Assembly: GCA_030692055.1 (NCBI GenBank)
Contig: JAUYCY010000009.1
Coordinates: 1 to 25,811, forward strand
Direction: 5' to 3'
Source: Candidatus Omnitrophota bacterium
GTDB taxonomy: Bacteria; Omnitrophota; Koll11; Duberdicusellales; 4484-171
DNA: 25,811 nucleotides
Each line of letters starts with the position of its first letter. The first letter of the stretch is position 1. The notes beneath the pieces were generated by a model that was given only the letters and a program-made list of their open reading frames with translations, made no database searches and was not told the DNA's origin. Below are positions 1 through 6,458 of the stretch, one piece after another. A program made the translations under genes and the position numbers.

Positions 1-90
1 AGTTTACCACCTCGCTTTTTGGGTAAGATTGGTTTGTACCCACTTACCATTTTACCCCGTGGTGGTCTTTTATGAAAGAACGAGTGCTAG

Positions 91-112
91 CCCAGCAGGG
101 CACCCTGTTGGG
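91..112. repeat. Short GC-rich hairpin repeat, copy 1
   Basis: Two 10-nt arms (CCCAGCAGGG and CCCTGTTGGG) separated by CA pair along their whole length with one G-T wobble. A related copy lies in the opposite orientation at 9438-9459 (CCCAACAGGG, then TCCTGCTGG). The rest of 1-90 shows no gene that I can support. The hairpin lies upstream of the first operon and has no T-run, so it is more likely a dispersed palindromic repeat than a terminator. Confidence 0.6.
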
Positions 113-132
113 TAGGGAATTATGTCCCAGCC

Positions 133-218
133 TTGATTACAGTGATTAAAATTGTTAATGTTTTCAATCATTGGAATCTTTTAGTAATCATTGTAATCAG
201 ACGCTGATGCATTATACA
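133..218 (+). promoter_or_regulatory. Candidate promoters for the acyltransferase operon
   Basis: Two sigma70-like pairs can be read. TTGATT (133-138) lies 17 nt before TAATGT (156-161). TTGTAA (191-196) lies 16 nt before TATACA (213-218). The second lies over an inverted repeat GACGCTG/CAGCGTC (200-206 and 220-226), which could be an operator or leader hairpin. Both matches are imperfect, so at most one is likely to be used. Confidence 0.3.
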
Positions 219-254
219 ACAGCGTCAAAATTAGCAGTTTACAAAGGAGGAAAG

Positions 255-983
255 ATGGGGCCGATATTAATAACTATTGCTCAAGTTCTATTGGTTTTTT
301 GTTTGTATCTTCTGGCTGCTTTTATTATTGGAGTTTCTATTTTTCCCGGATTCTTAATTTGTTATTATATCTGGTCGCATACAATAGGATTTGGTATTAT
401 TTCGCGCATCTTATATTTAAGTTTCGGCCTTAGCATATCATATTTTATATTTGGCCTTACGATGATTTTATTAGTCGGGATATTGCGAATTATTTTTAGG
501 CTAAATCTAAAAGAAGGAGAATATCGTATATTCTCTATGGGTTCAATAAAATGGTATGTTGTAAATTCTCTGTTTTATTTAGTTTCGGTTACCTTTATGG
601 ATTTCATTCTACTCACTCCAATAGCTAGCTTATTTTATCGGCTTATGGGAGCTAAAGTAGGAAAGAATGTTCAGATCAATTCTAAATTTGGAGCAGATTT
701 ATCTTTATTAGAGATTGATGATGGGGCAGTTATTGGAGGCCATGCTACAGTAATATGCCATTCTTTTGAAAGGAGCAGGTTGATCTTAAAGAAAGTAAAA
801 ATAGGCAAAAAAGCAATAATTGGGCTTAACGCCGTAATACTTCCAGGATGCGAAATAGGTGATGGCGCTCTTGTTGCCGCAGGAGCCGTATTGGGGAAAA
901 ACAAAATCGTAGAACCTCATAGCGTTTACGCAGGTGTGCCTGCCGAATCCACGAAAGAAAGAAGAGAGCGCGAAAAAGAATGA
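255..983 (+). CDS. Membrane-bound hexapeptide-repeat (left-handed beta-helix) acyltransferase
   Basis: The ATG at 255 is chosen because a strong AAAGGAGG site lies just upstream at 243-250. An upstream in-frame ATG at 171 would add 28 unlikely residues. The 242-aa product has about four hydrophobic segments in residues 3-125. A hexapeptide-repeat domain follows (about 130-230), with steps such as GAKVGKNVQI, GKKAIIGLNAVILPGCEIG and DGALVAAGAVLGKN, and a GGHATVICH stretch near the usual catalytic histidine. The soluble domain resembles hexapeptide transferases that acylate sugars or amino compounds. The membrane part plus this domain recalls the C-terminal region of Pls/PosA-type peptide synthetases. 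The stop overlaps the next start (ATGA, 980-983), so it is co-translated with the adenylating ligase, which may supply activated acyl groups. The substrate is unknown. Confidence 0.85.
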   Translation: MGPILITIAQVLLVFCLYLLAAFIIGVSIFPGFLICYYIWSHTIGFGIISRILYLSFGLSISYFIFGLTMILLVGILRIIFRLNLKEGEYRIFSMGSIKWYVVNSLFYLVSVTFMDFILLTPIASLFYRLMGAKVGKNVQINSKFGADLSLLEIDDGAVIGGHATVICHSFERSRLILKKVKIGKKAIIGLNAVILPGCEIGDGALVAAGAVLGKNKIVEPHSVYAGVPAESTKERREREKE

Positions 984-2707
984 AAAAGAGAATAAGCCTA
1001 AAGACAGTCACTATTATTGATATTCTGGAAGCCATAAACAAAAATTATGGAGATATTACGGCAGTCCAGATTAAAGAAAAAGATGGAACATTTCGAAAGA
1101 TTTCTTATGTAGAGTTAGGCAGAAGGACAGTTGATGTTTCATCGAATCTTATTAAATGGGGGATAGCTCAGAATGACAGAATCGCAATTTATTCAGAAAA
1201 TAGGCCTGAGTGGCCTGTTGCACTTTTCGGGATTGTCTGCACGGCAGCTATAGTTGTGCCGATAGATGTCAAGCTTAGCGAAGCCGAAGTGCAGTTTATC
1301 CTCAGTAATAGCCAAACTAAATGTATATTCGTCAGCGACAAATACTTAAGCGTTATTGATAAAATAAGGCCGAGTCTACCTGAATTAAAATATGTTATCG
1401 TTATTGGTGACATTGACCGGCAGGATCTTATCAAGCTAAAAGACTTAAGGCTTATCAGCGAAGAGAATAAGAATCGCCCTATTCATGAAGAGGATACCGC
1501 GTTGATAATATATACCTCAGGTACGACAGGAGTAGCAAAAGGGGTTGAGCTTACTTATCGTAACCTAATGTTTCAAGTGAGGTCCATTAGTGAAATCATC
1601 CATTATAAAATTCAAGATCAATTCCTTTCTATTCTGCCTTTAAACCATACGCTTGAGTTAACCGGAGGCCTTATCGCTCCGCTTTATGCCGGAGGCTGTA
1701 TTACATATTGCGATAGCTTGAAACCTACCCACATGCTTTCGTTGATGCAACAAACGTGTACAAGAATGGTGATTTGCGTACCATTAGTTATAAAGATGCT
1801 ATACGACGGAATTATGGATAAAGTGGATAAAATGCCTGGGCATAAACGAAAAATGTTTATCCGGCTGTTAAATCTATCCACGTGGCTGCTTAATTATAAT
1901 ATTAGGATAGGCCGATTGTTATTTTTTGAATTGCATGAGCAGTTTGGCGGAAAATTGTGTGGTTTTGTTAGCGGCGGCGCGCCACTAGACAAAGAGATTG
2001 AGATAAATTTCAGCGCGCTTGGGTTTTGGATATTACAGGGATATGGCCTTACTGAGACCTCCCCGGTTATTGCGGTTAATACTTTCAAAACACACAGGTT
2101 TGGATCAGTAGGAAAACCTTTGCCGGGCGTAGAGGTAAATATACTGAAAGAAAGTAGTAGCTCCAATGCCGGCGAGATTATCACAAGAGGCGATCATGTA
2201 ATGAAAGGCTATTTTCAGAATCCCGAGCAGACCGCTGAGGTGATTAAAGATGGGTGGTTACATACCGGTGATATAGGGAGCCTGGATAATGATAGTTTTC
2301 TTTATGTAACTGGCAGGATAAGAAATCTTATTGTACTAGGAACAGGCAAAAAAGTGTTTCCGGAAGAGGTTGAGCAGGTAATGTTAAGGAGCCCTGTTAT
2401 TAAAGAAATTTGTGTTTTAGGTAAGACTGCCACAAAAGGCCTGCGTAAGGGGTGTGAAGAGGTGTATGCTATTGTTGTGCCTAATCCTGAGCTATTAGAA
2501 AACGAAAAGAAAGACAAAAACTTGATTAAGAATAAAATAAGTTCTGAAATTGCTCGGCTAAGTACCAATTTAGCAGAGTACAAAAAAATCATTGATTTTG
2601 AAATCTGGTTAGACGAATTGCCAAAGACAGCCTCAAGAAAAATTAAACGAAAGGCTATAGCAGATATCGTTAACACTGGTTACCAATGTGAAAACAAGGA
2701 AATATAA
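980..2707 (+). CDS. AMP-forming acyl-CoA/acyl-ACP synthetase (ANL superfamily)
   Basis: A full-length 575-aa adenylate-forming enzyme. The phosphate loop YTSGTTGVAKG is near residue 178, the adenine-site motif GYGLTETSP near 354, GWLHTGDIG near 425, the hinge region GRIRNLIVLGTGKKVFPEE from 445, and the C-terminal PKTASRKIKRK with the catalytic lysine near 550. Family members activate a carboxylic acid with ATP and transfer the acyl group to a thiol. The closest overall look is long-chain fatty-acid CoA ligase (FadD-like), but I cannot tell CoA from acyl-carrier-protein acceptors. It starts in a 4-nt overlap with the acyltransferase and ends 20 nt inside the radical SAM gene, so the three genes form one transcription unit. 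No acyl-carrier protein is visible in the window. Confidence 0.9.
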   Translation: MKKRISLKTVTIIDILEAINKNYGDITAVQIKEKDGTFRKISYVELGRRTVDVSSNLIKWGIAQNDRIAIYSENRPEWPVALFGIVCTAAIVVPIDVKLSEAEVQFILSNSQTKCIFVSDKYLSVIDKIRPSLPELKYVIVIGDIDRQDLIKLKDLRLISEENKNRPIHEEDTALIIYTSGTTGVAKGVELTYRNLMFQVRSISEIIHYKIQDQFLSILPLNHTLELTGGLIAPLYAGGCITYCDSLKPTHMLSLMQQTCTRMVICVPLVIKMLYDGIMDKVDKMPGHKRKMFIRLLNLSTWLLNYNIRIGRLLFFELHEQFGGKLCGFVSGGAPLDKEIEINFSALGFWILQGYGLTETSPVIAVNTFKTHRFGSVGKPLPGVEVNILKESSSSNAGEIITRGDHVMKGYFQNPEQTAEVIKDGWLHTGDIGSLDNDSFLYVTGRIRNLIVLGTGKKVFPEEVEQVMLRSPVIKEICVLGKTATKGLRKGCEEVYAIVVPNPELLENEKKDKNLIKNKISSEIARLSTNLAEYKKIIDFEIWLDELPKTASRKIKRKAIADIVNTGYQCENKEI

Positions 2708-3779
2708 CTACAAGAAAACCCTCCCGGAAATAATCTCTTTTCTCATTACCAACCGCTGTGTTTGTCATTGTAGGCATTGTTTTAATTGGTTTGAGACCAA
2801 CCCCCAAGGAGCTATAGGTAATAGTAAAAAGCTAGATTTAACTGCAGATGAAATAAGGCGCATTTTTCTTAATTTAGGTCCGATTGAATACATATACTTA
2901 GCAGGAGGAGAGCCTTTCATTCGAAAAGACCTTTATGAAATATTGAAAAATATTTATGAGTCATCCAGGCCAGAAACGATAAATATTTCTACAAATGGAC
3001 AAATTGTTGATAATACGATTGCGACAATAGACAATTTTCTGAAAGAGCATCCACAAGTTCACCTTATCATTAAAGTTTCTATTGATGGTATTACAGAAGA
3101 TCATGATAAAATCCGCGATACTCCCGGTGCTTTCACTCGAGCAATTACCACATATCAATCTTTAATGCAGCTTAAAGATAAATACAAAAAACTTAAGGTT
3201 GGAATTAATACTGTGTTTTCGTCTTTTAATCAGGATAAAATCTTTGATATTTATGAATACTTTAGTAACCTAAAGCCCCGGCCGGATTGTATGGCACAGC
3301 TTTTGGTGAGAGATGAACCTAGAGATCAAGAATGTAAGCGTGGATTAAAATTAGATATTTATAAAAAATGGACTGAATTATATGTTTGCGATATGGTAAA
3401 AGGTAAATTTGAACATGATATCAAGGTTAAGATTGGAACAATTATGATGTACGATTATATATATAAAATTATAACTCAAAATAAGTGGCAGATTACTTGT
3501 TATGCTGGTATCTCAGGTGGGTTTATTGATAACGAGGGCATGGTTGGAGCTTGCGAACAGACTGTACCTTTTGGTAACTTGAGAGAATACAATTATGATT
3601 TTAAGAAAATATGGAATTCGGATCAGGCGAACAAGATTAGAGAAAGAATATTTAACCGTTGTTTCTGCACCAATGAACCTCAATGGTGGCATCCCACAAT
3701 TCTATATAACAAAAGAATTCCTAGCCATAGCATAAGACTTATTAAGAATATAGTTAAGGCGGGATTTTCACACCTGTAA
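2688..3779 (+). CDS. Radical SAM protein with SPASM-like C-terminal cluster region
   Basis: The 363-aa protein carries the radical SAM motif C24-x3-C28-x2-C31 (within RCVCHCRHCF), then LAGGEPFIRKD (the GGE motif that contacts the SAM amino group). C-terminal cysteines (about C271, C289, C325, C327) in a GNLREYNYDFKKIWNS context are typical of SPASM/Twitch domains holding a second Fe-S cluster. Such enzymes modify peptides, sugars or cofactors by radical chemistry. The start is GTG at 2688: upstream the frame is closed by TAG at 2658 and no ATG exists before the cluster motif. The gene overlaps the ligase by 20 nt. The nearby hexapeptide transferase and ligase suggest that the three act on one lipid, glycan or peptide product, but the substrate cannot be named. 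Confidence 0.88.
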   Translation: MKTRKYNYKKTLPEIISFLITNRCVCHCRHCFNWFETNPQGAIGNSKKLDLTADEIRRIFLNLGPIEYIYLAGGEPFIRKDLYEILKNIYESSRPETINISTNGQIVDNTIATIDNFLKEHPQVHLIIKVSIDGITEDHDKIRDTPGAFTRAITTYQSLMQLKDKYKKLKVGINTVFSSFNQDKIFDIYEYFSNLKPRPDCMAQLLVRDEPRDQECKRGLKLDIYKKWTELYVCDMVKGKFEHDIKVKIGTIMMYDYIYKIITQNKWQITCYAGISGGFIDNEGMVGACEQTVPFGNLREYNYDFKKIWNSDQANKIRERIFNRCFCTNEPQWWHPTILYNKRIPSHSIRLIKNIVKAGFSHL

Positions 3780-4010
3780 GGGTGGGGTTATTCATTATAA
3801 AACCATGCACGAGGTGTCAGCCTGCCGGCAGGCAGGGGACTTTCCGCCGAAGGCGGACCCGCCCCTAGATAATTAATATTAATGTGGCGGGGTATGCAAT
3901 CCCCGATGTCAATCGGAGCTGTCCGAAGGTAATTATTGCATTCAAGGTTGTGTTTGTCTCACCGTCAACTTTTCAGCATCACGAAAAGCTATCTCAGAAG
4001 ATAAAGCCAT
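3780..4010. other. Non-coding spacer with GC-rich palindromes
   Basis: No gene is supported here. The stretch holds several short inverted repeats: CCTGCCGGCAGGCAGG at 3821-3836 (part of the 20-bp palindrome also seen near 14489 and 14925), TCCGCCGAAGGCGGA near 3844, and a GGGGTATGCAATCCCC hairpin near 3888-3905. No T-run follows any of them, so a clean terminator for the preceding operon is not visible. Confidence 0.6.
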
Positions 4011-4026
4011 GCGAGAGAGGGGATTT
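4011..4026 (-). repeat. tRNA-Leu 3'-end fragment, distal copy
   Basis: Sixteen bases (GCGAGAGAGGGGATTT on the plus strand) are identical to 5079-5094, the 3' end of the intact tRNA-Leu gene from the T-loop to the acceptor end. The same direct repeat occurs at 4878-4893. The fragment here has no encoded CCA and is joined on its T-loop side, through CTC at 4027-4029, to the two-hairpin element at 4030-4128. Direct copies of a tRNA 3' end are the usual footprint of site-specific integration at a tRNA gene. Confidence 0.8.
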
Positions 4027-4029
4027 CTC

Positions 4030-4128
4030 AATGAAACTTAGCCCCGATAAATCGGGGCTGTAGTTGAATTAGTCCGAACGCATTTTTCCGCCTGCGGCGG
4101 CGAGGAAATCCCCCCCGCGAAAATTCGG
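4030..4128 (-). repeat. Two-hairpin tRNA-associated element, copy 3
   Basis: Read on the minus strand, a first hairpin (CCGAA and TTCGG outer arms, 4073-4128, with AAAA/TTTT pairing inside) runs into ACTAATTCAACTA (4061-4073). A perfect 9-bp hairpin follows (AGCCCCGAT/ATCGGGGCT, 4040-4059), then AGTTTCATT (4030-4038) and GAG. The same order, joiner and end occur at 25061-25136 and 25151-25238. The element ends exactly where the tRNA-Leu 3' fragment begins. The second hairpin and flanks are clear. The outer limit of the first hairpin is less certain. Confidence 0.6.
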
Positions 4129-4292
4129 AAAGGCGGCGCCCGCCTCGACTCGCCGTCTTGGCGAGGCTGGGGAACCGCACCGATGACAATTTCAAGTTTT
4201 TCTTTGGAAGGAATCAACCTCTGTACAGCTTGTTGTGTGGAAAAGAACAAGAGCTATTTTGGTTTTTCTCTGCACTTCAATGGCGAACAACG
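4129..4292. other. Non-coding stretch with a hairpin
   Basis: I see no convincing gene. A CTCGCC-GTCTT-GGCGAG hairpin lies near 4149-4165 inside GC-rich sequence. It is downstream of the pilin-like gene (minus strand) but lacks a T-run. A 70-codon minus-strand frame here (4038-4250) crosses the repeats and is not supported. Confidence 0.5.
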
Positions 4293-4739
4293 CTAGTATT
4301 GAGCTGGTACTCGTGAAGAACAAGATTTTATAACTTGAGTACAAGCTTCAAGATATGTTGAACATTTCTGTTCAGATTCCTCTTTAGCTTTCTCGGAAAT
4401 AAAAGCTGTGTAGCCACCGCAAGAATCAATATACGTACCATTTGCATCAAAAATGTTTGTAGCGGCATCAACTATAATACCAGTTGGGTAGGTTGAATAG
4501 AAATTACCACATTTATTAACAGAAACTGCAGATGCCTCTTGCCCACAAATCTTATTCAATATCGTATCTCGAGGAGATTTCTGCGCCGATGGAACGGGAG
4601 TAGGAGGTTGGGTCGTTGTAGCCGGTTGATCCTGAGTGGCGGACCACGATTTCTTAACAAAAGCAAAATATCCTACTAATCCCAATGCAGCGACAATGGC
4701 TAAAACTAAAATAATGTTTGTAAAACCTTTTTGGTTCAT
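4293..4739 (-). CDS. Pilin-like, single-pass membrane protein with cysteine-rich outer domain
   Basis: The start is placed at 4739 (MNQKGF...), 18 codons inside the longest frame, because AAGGAA lies just upstream and the sequence from here has the expected N-terminus. The 148-aa product has a short basic start, one hydrophobic helix (about 5-27, resembling a type IV pilin but without the usual Glu5) and a K-K-S stop-transfer. A Thr/Pro linker follows, then a domain with seven cysteines. I do not recognise the outer domain. From general knowledge, this N-terminal pattern (KGFTNIILVLAIV...) is common in small secreted proteins of CPR/Patescibacteria. The gene is the only cargo between two copies of the tRNA-Leu 3' end, so it may be a transferred gene. 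No integrase is visible. Confidence 0.7.
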   Translation of the reverse strand: MNQKGFTNIILVLAIVAALGLVGYFAFVKKSWSATQDQPATTTQPPTPVPSAQKSPRDTILNKICGQEASAVSVNKCGNFYSTYPTGIIVDAATNIFDANGTYIDSCGGYTAFISEKAKEESEQKCSTYLEACTQVIKSCSSRVPAQY

Positions 4740-5074
4740 ATGTTTAATTCCTTGATTAAAAAATTTTCTTCCCCCCAAATGCGAAACCGCCATTTCATTT
4801 TTGCCCCGAAAAGTGGATACAAATTAGTCGCCAGCGAAGCGAGGCGAACCAAACCGCCTGCAAATTCCTTACATGGTGCGAGAGAGGGGATTTAATTCAC
4901 CCCTTTTTCTGCATCTACTTATGATACAACAAAATAGGCGTAATCGCTATATTTTTTATAGGTTTACGCTTTTATTTTGCTTTACCTTTTTTTCACTCAA
5001 ATTACCCACAATAACCCAACTCTGGTGGAAATAGAGTGGAAATGGACTGAAAATGAGTAGGTATTATATAGAAA
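4740..5074. other. Spacer between the pilin-like gene and tRNA-Leu
   Basis: This region carries no supported gene. It contains a second partial copy of the tRNA-Leu 3' end (4874-4893), a small TCGCC/GGCGA hairpin near 4830-4850, and an AT-rich stretch at 4897-5074. I see no integrase remnant in any frame. Confidence 0.5.
4874..4893 (-). repeat. tRNA-Leu 3'-end fragment, proximal copy
   Basis: Twenty bases (TGGTGCGAGAGAGGGGATTT on plus) are identical to 5075-5094, so this copy includes the encoded CCA and discriminator base of the intact tRNA-Leu gene as well as the acceptor and T-stem 3' strands. The next bases (AATTCACCCC) only loosely recall the T-arm. It divides the island into units of about 867 bp (4011 to 4878) and 201 bp (4878 to 5079). 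Confidence 0.85.
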
Positions 5075-5161
5075 TGGTGCGAGAGAGGGGATTTGAACCC
5101 CTACAGTATTGCTACCGTTAGCCCCTCAAGCTAATGCGTCTGCCAATTCCGCCACTCTCGC
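5075..5161 (-). tRNA. tRNA-Leu, anticodon GAG
   Basis: The minus strand folds as a class II tRNA. Acceptor GCGAGAG (5155-5161) pairs with CTCTCGC (5079-5085), with discriminator A and an encoded CCA (5075-5077). The D-arm starts GCGGAATTGGCAGACGC. The anticodon stem TTAGC/GCTAA encloses the loop TTGAGGG, giving GAG. A long variable arm follows, and the T-arm is AGGGGTTCAAATCCCCT. It reads CUC/CUU leucine codons. A plausible promoter on the minus strand is TTAGAC, 18 nt, TAAGAT just upstream (about 5166-5200). The gene is unusual in having its 5' 13 nt and its 3' end copied several times on either side. Confidence 0.95.
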
Positions 5162-5412
5162 GCATAAGGTTATCTTAGTCTATAAGTTTTTGCCCGTCTA
5201 AAACTTATTGTTTTCCCGTAAGCATTGCGGGAACAACGTTACTAATAAACTCCGCCTTTGGCGGAGCGTTGTTGCCGCCACTCTCGCAAAAGGTTATATT
5301 TGTTCTCTAAGGAGTAAACCTGCCTAAAACTTATCTTTTTTCATAAGCCTCGCGGGAACAACGTTTTAAATAAACTCCGCCTTTAGCGCAGCTCTGTTAC
5401 CGCCACTCTCGC
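5149..5412 (-). repeat. Degenerate 125-bp tandem repeat carrying the tRNA-Leu 5' end
   Basis: The 13-nt sequence CCGCCACTCTCGC (the first 13 nt of tRNA-Leu on the minus strand) occurs at 5149-5161, 5275-5287 and 5400-5412, spaced 126 and 125 bp. The intervals are homologous: both contain TAAAACTTAT, CGGGAACAACGTT and AAACTCCGCCTTT, and the first contains a nested hairpin (AACAACG around CTCCGCC-TTT-GGCGGAG). Each unit therefore contains an upstream region like the tRNA promoter plus a tRNA start broken off in the D-arm. Confidence 0.8.
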
Positions 5413-5528
5413 AATACGCTAATTCTCGCTAATTTTATATACACCAATTACCGCCAATTTAAGAGACGCTATTTTTGCTAATATATTTATTTGCGTTAAT
5501 CTGCGTTAGATTAGCGTAAATTCGCGTT
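5413..5528. repeat. TTAGCG/CGCTAA-rich intergenic repeat after the response regulator gene
   Basis: This stretch is made of CGCTAATT-like words and their complements (for example GATTAGCGTAAATTCGCGTTTT next to the stop codon at 5529). It belongs to the repeat family also seen at 11078-11170, 14469-14551 and 14904-14998. On the minus strand it begins at the stop codon of the REC-GGDEF gene. No gene is seen. Confidence 0.55.
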
Positions 5529-6458
5529 TTAAGACGTTCTTTTATCAAATATATATTTGCTTTGATTAAATTTTTTGGCAAAGCCTTTTACTTCTGCGCC
5601 GAGGGAACTTATTTGTGCAGTATGAGTGAACTCGCGGTATACATTACTAATAATACCAACAGAAATAGTGATAAAACCGAATTTATGTATTTCTCCGTCA
5701 CGGCCTTTCGTTTCAATATAACCTTTGATTCTATCCTTTTCCTCAAAAAATTTATGAGATATTTTATCAAAATCGGCAACTATTTTTTTAGCGATTTCTT
5801 CAGCGTTTTGGGGAGCAGTTATAATAAAGAAATCATCTCCGCCGATATGGCCGATAAAGTCACTGGTTGTGCCTTTTTCCTGAAGAGTACTAATAAGAAT
5901 TCTGGCAGTTTCCTTAATTACTTCGTCTCCTTTCTCAAAGCCATAGTAGTCATTTACTGCCTTAAAATTATCAAGGTCTATATAGAGCACAGCGTATTTT
6001 TTTTTACTTCTTATTTTTTCTTCGAGCTCTTTAGTGATAGAAACATTGCCTGGAAGCCGCGTCAAAGGATTAGCATCTAAATTTATGCTGGATCTACGTA
6101 TAAGCATCCTTACGCGGGCAATTAGTTCTTGGGGGGAGAATGGCTTTACCATATAGTCGTCAGCGCCAGCTTCTAACCCTTTTACTTTATCGTCTATTTC
6201 ACCTTTACCGGTGAGCATTAGGACAGGTAAATGCACCAGTAGCGGGTCTTTCCTTATAGCTTTACAGATTTGAGGGCCTTGGATGTCAGGAAGGACATAG
6301 TCTAAGACTAGAAGGTCAGGAAGGTTCTCTTTTATTTTTTCAATGGCTTCATTACCGCAAGATGCGGTAATGATTTGGTATTCATCTTCTAAGGTCACTT
6401 TTAAAAGATCCAAAATATCAGGGTCATCGTCAACAACTAAGATTTTTAATTTAAACAT
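5529..6458 (-). CDS. Response regulator with receiver and GGDEF (GGDDF) output domain
   Basis: Residues 1-122 form a receiver domain: acidic pair D10/D11, phospho-acceptor D53 (in VLDYVLPD), T83 and K105 (VKPF). Residues 128-305 are a diguanylate-cyclase domain. It has the LTRLPG entry motif (132-137), YIDLDNFKAVND (159-170) for metal and substrate binding, and GGDDF at 206-210 in place of GGDEF. The acidic metal ligand is kept, so activity is possible. The inhibitory RxxD site is missing (TTSD at 197-200). The start at 6458 overlaps the kinase gene by 8 nt, so the two are translationally linked and the kinase is the likely phosphodonor. The expected output is cyclic-di-GMP, unless the Asp-for-Glu change has made the domain a binding module. 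Confidence 0.92.
   Translation of the reverse strand: MFKLKILVVDDDPDILDLLKVTLEDEYQIITASCGNEAIEKIKENLPDLLVLDYVLPDIQGPQICKAIRKDPLLVHLPVLMLTGKGEIDDKVKGLEAGADDYMVKPFSPQELIARVRMLIRRSSINLDANPLTRLPGNVSITKELEEKIRSKKKYAVLYIDLDNFKAVNDYYGFEKGDEVIKETARILISTLQEKGTTSDFIGHIGGDDFFIITAPQNAEEIAKKIVADFDKISHKFFEEKDRIKGYIETKGRDGEIHKFGFITISVGIISNVYREFTHTAQISSLGAEVKGFAKKFNQSKYIFDKRTS

Noticed and set aside
4038..4250. 70-codon minus-strand frame
   Set aside because: It runs through the two-hairpin element and GC-rich palindromes, and has no ribosome-binding site or recognisable motif.
5562..6080. 172-codon plus-strand frame
   Set aside because: It lies antisense to the REC-GGDEF gene, whose protein motifs are clear. 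Its composition (many Phe, Ser, Lys) is that of a shadow frame.
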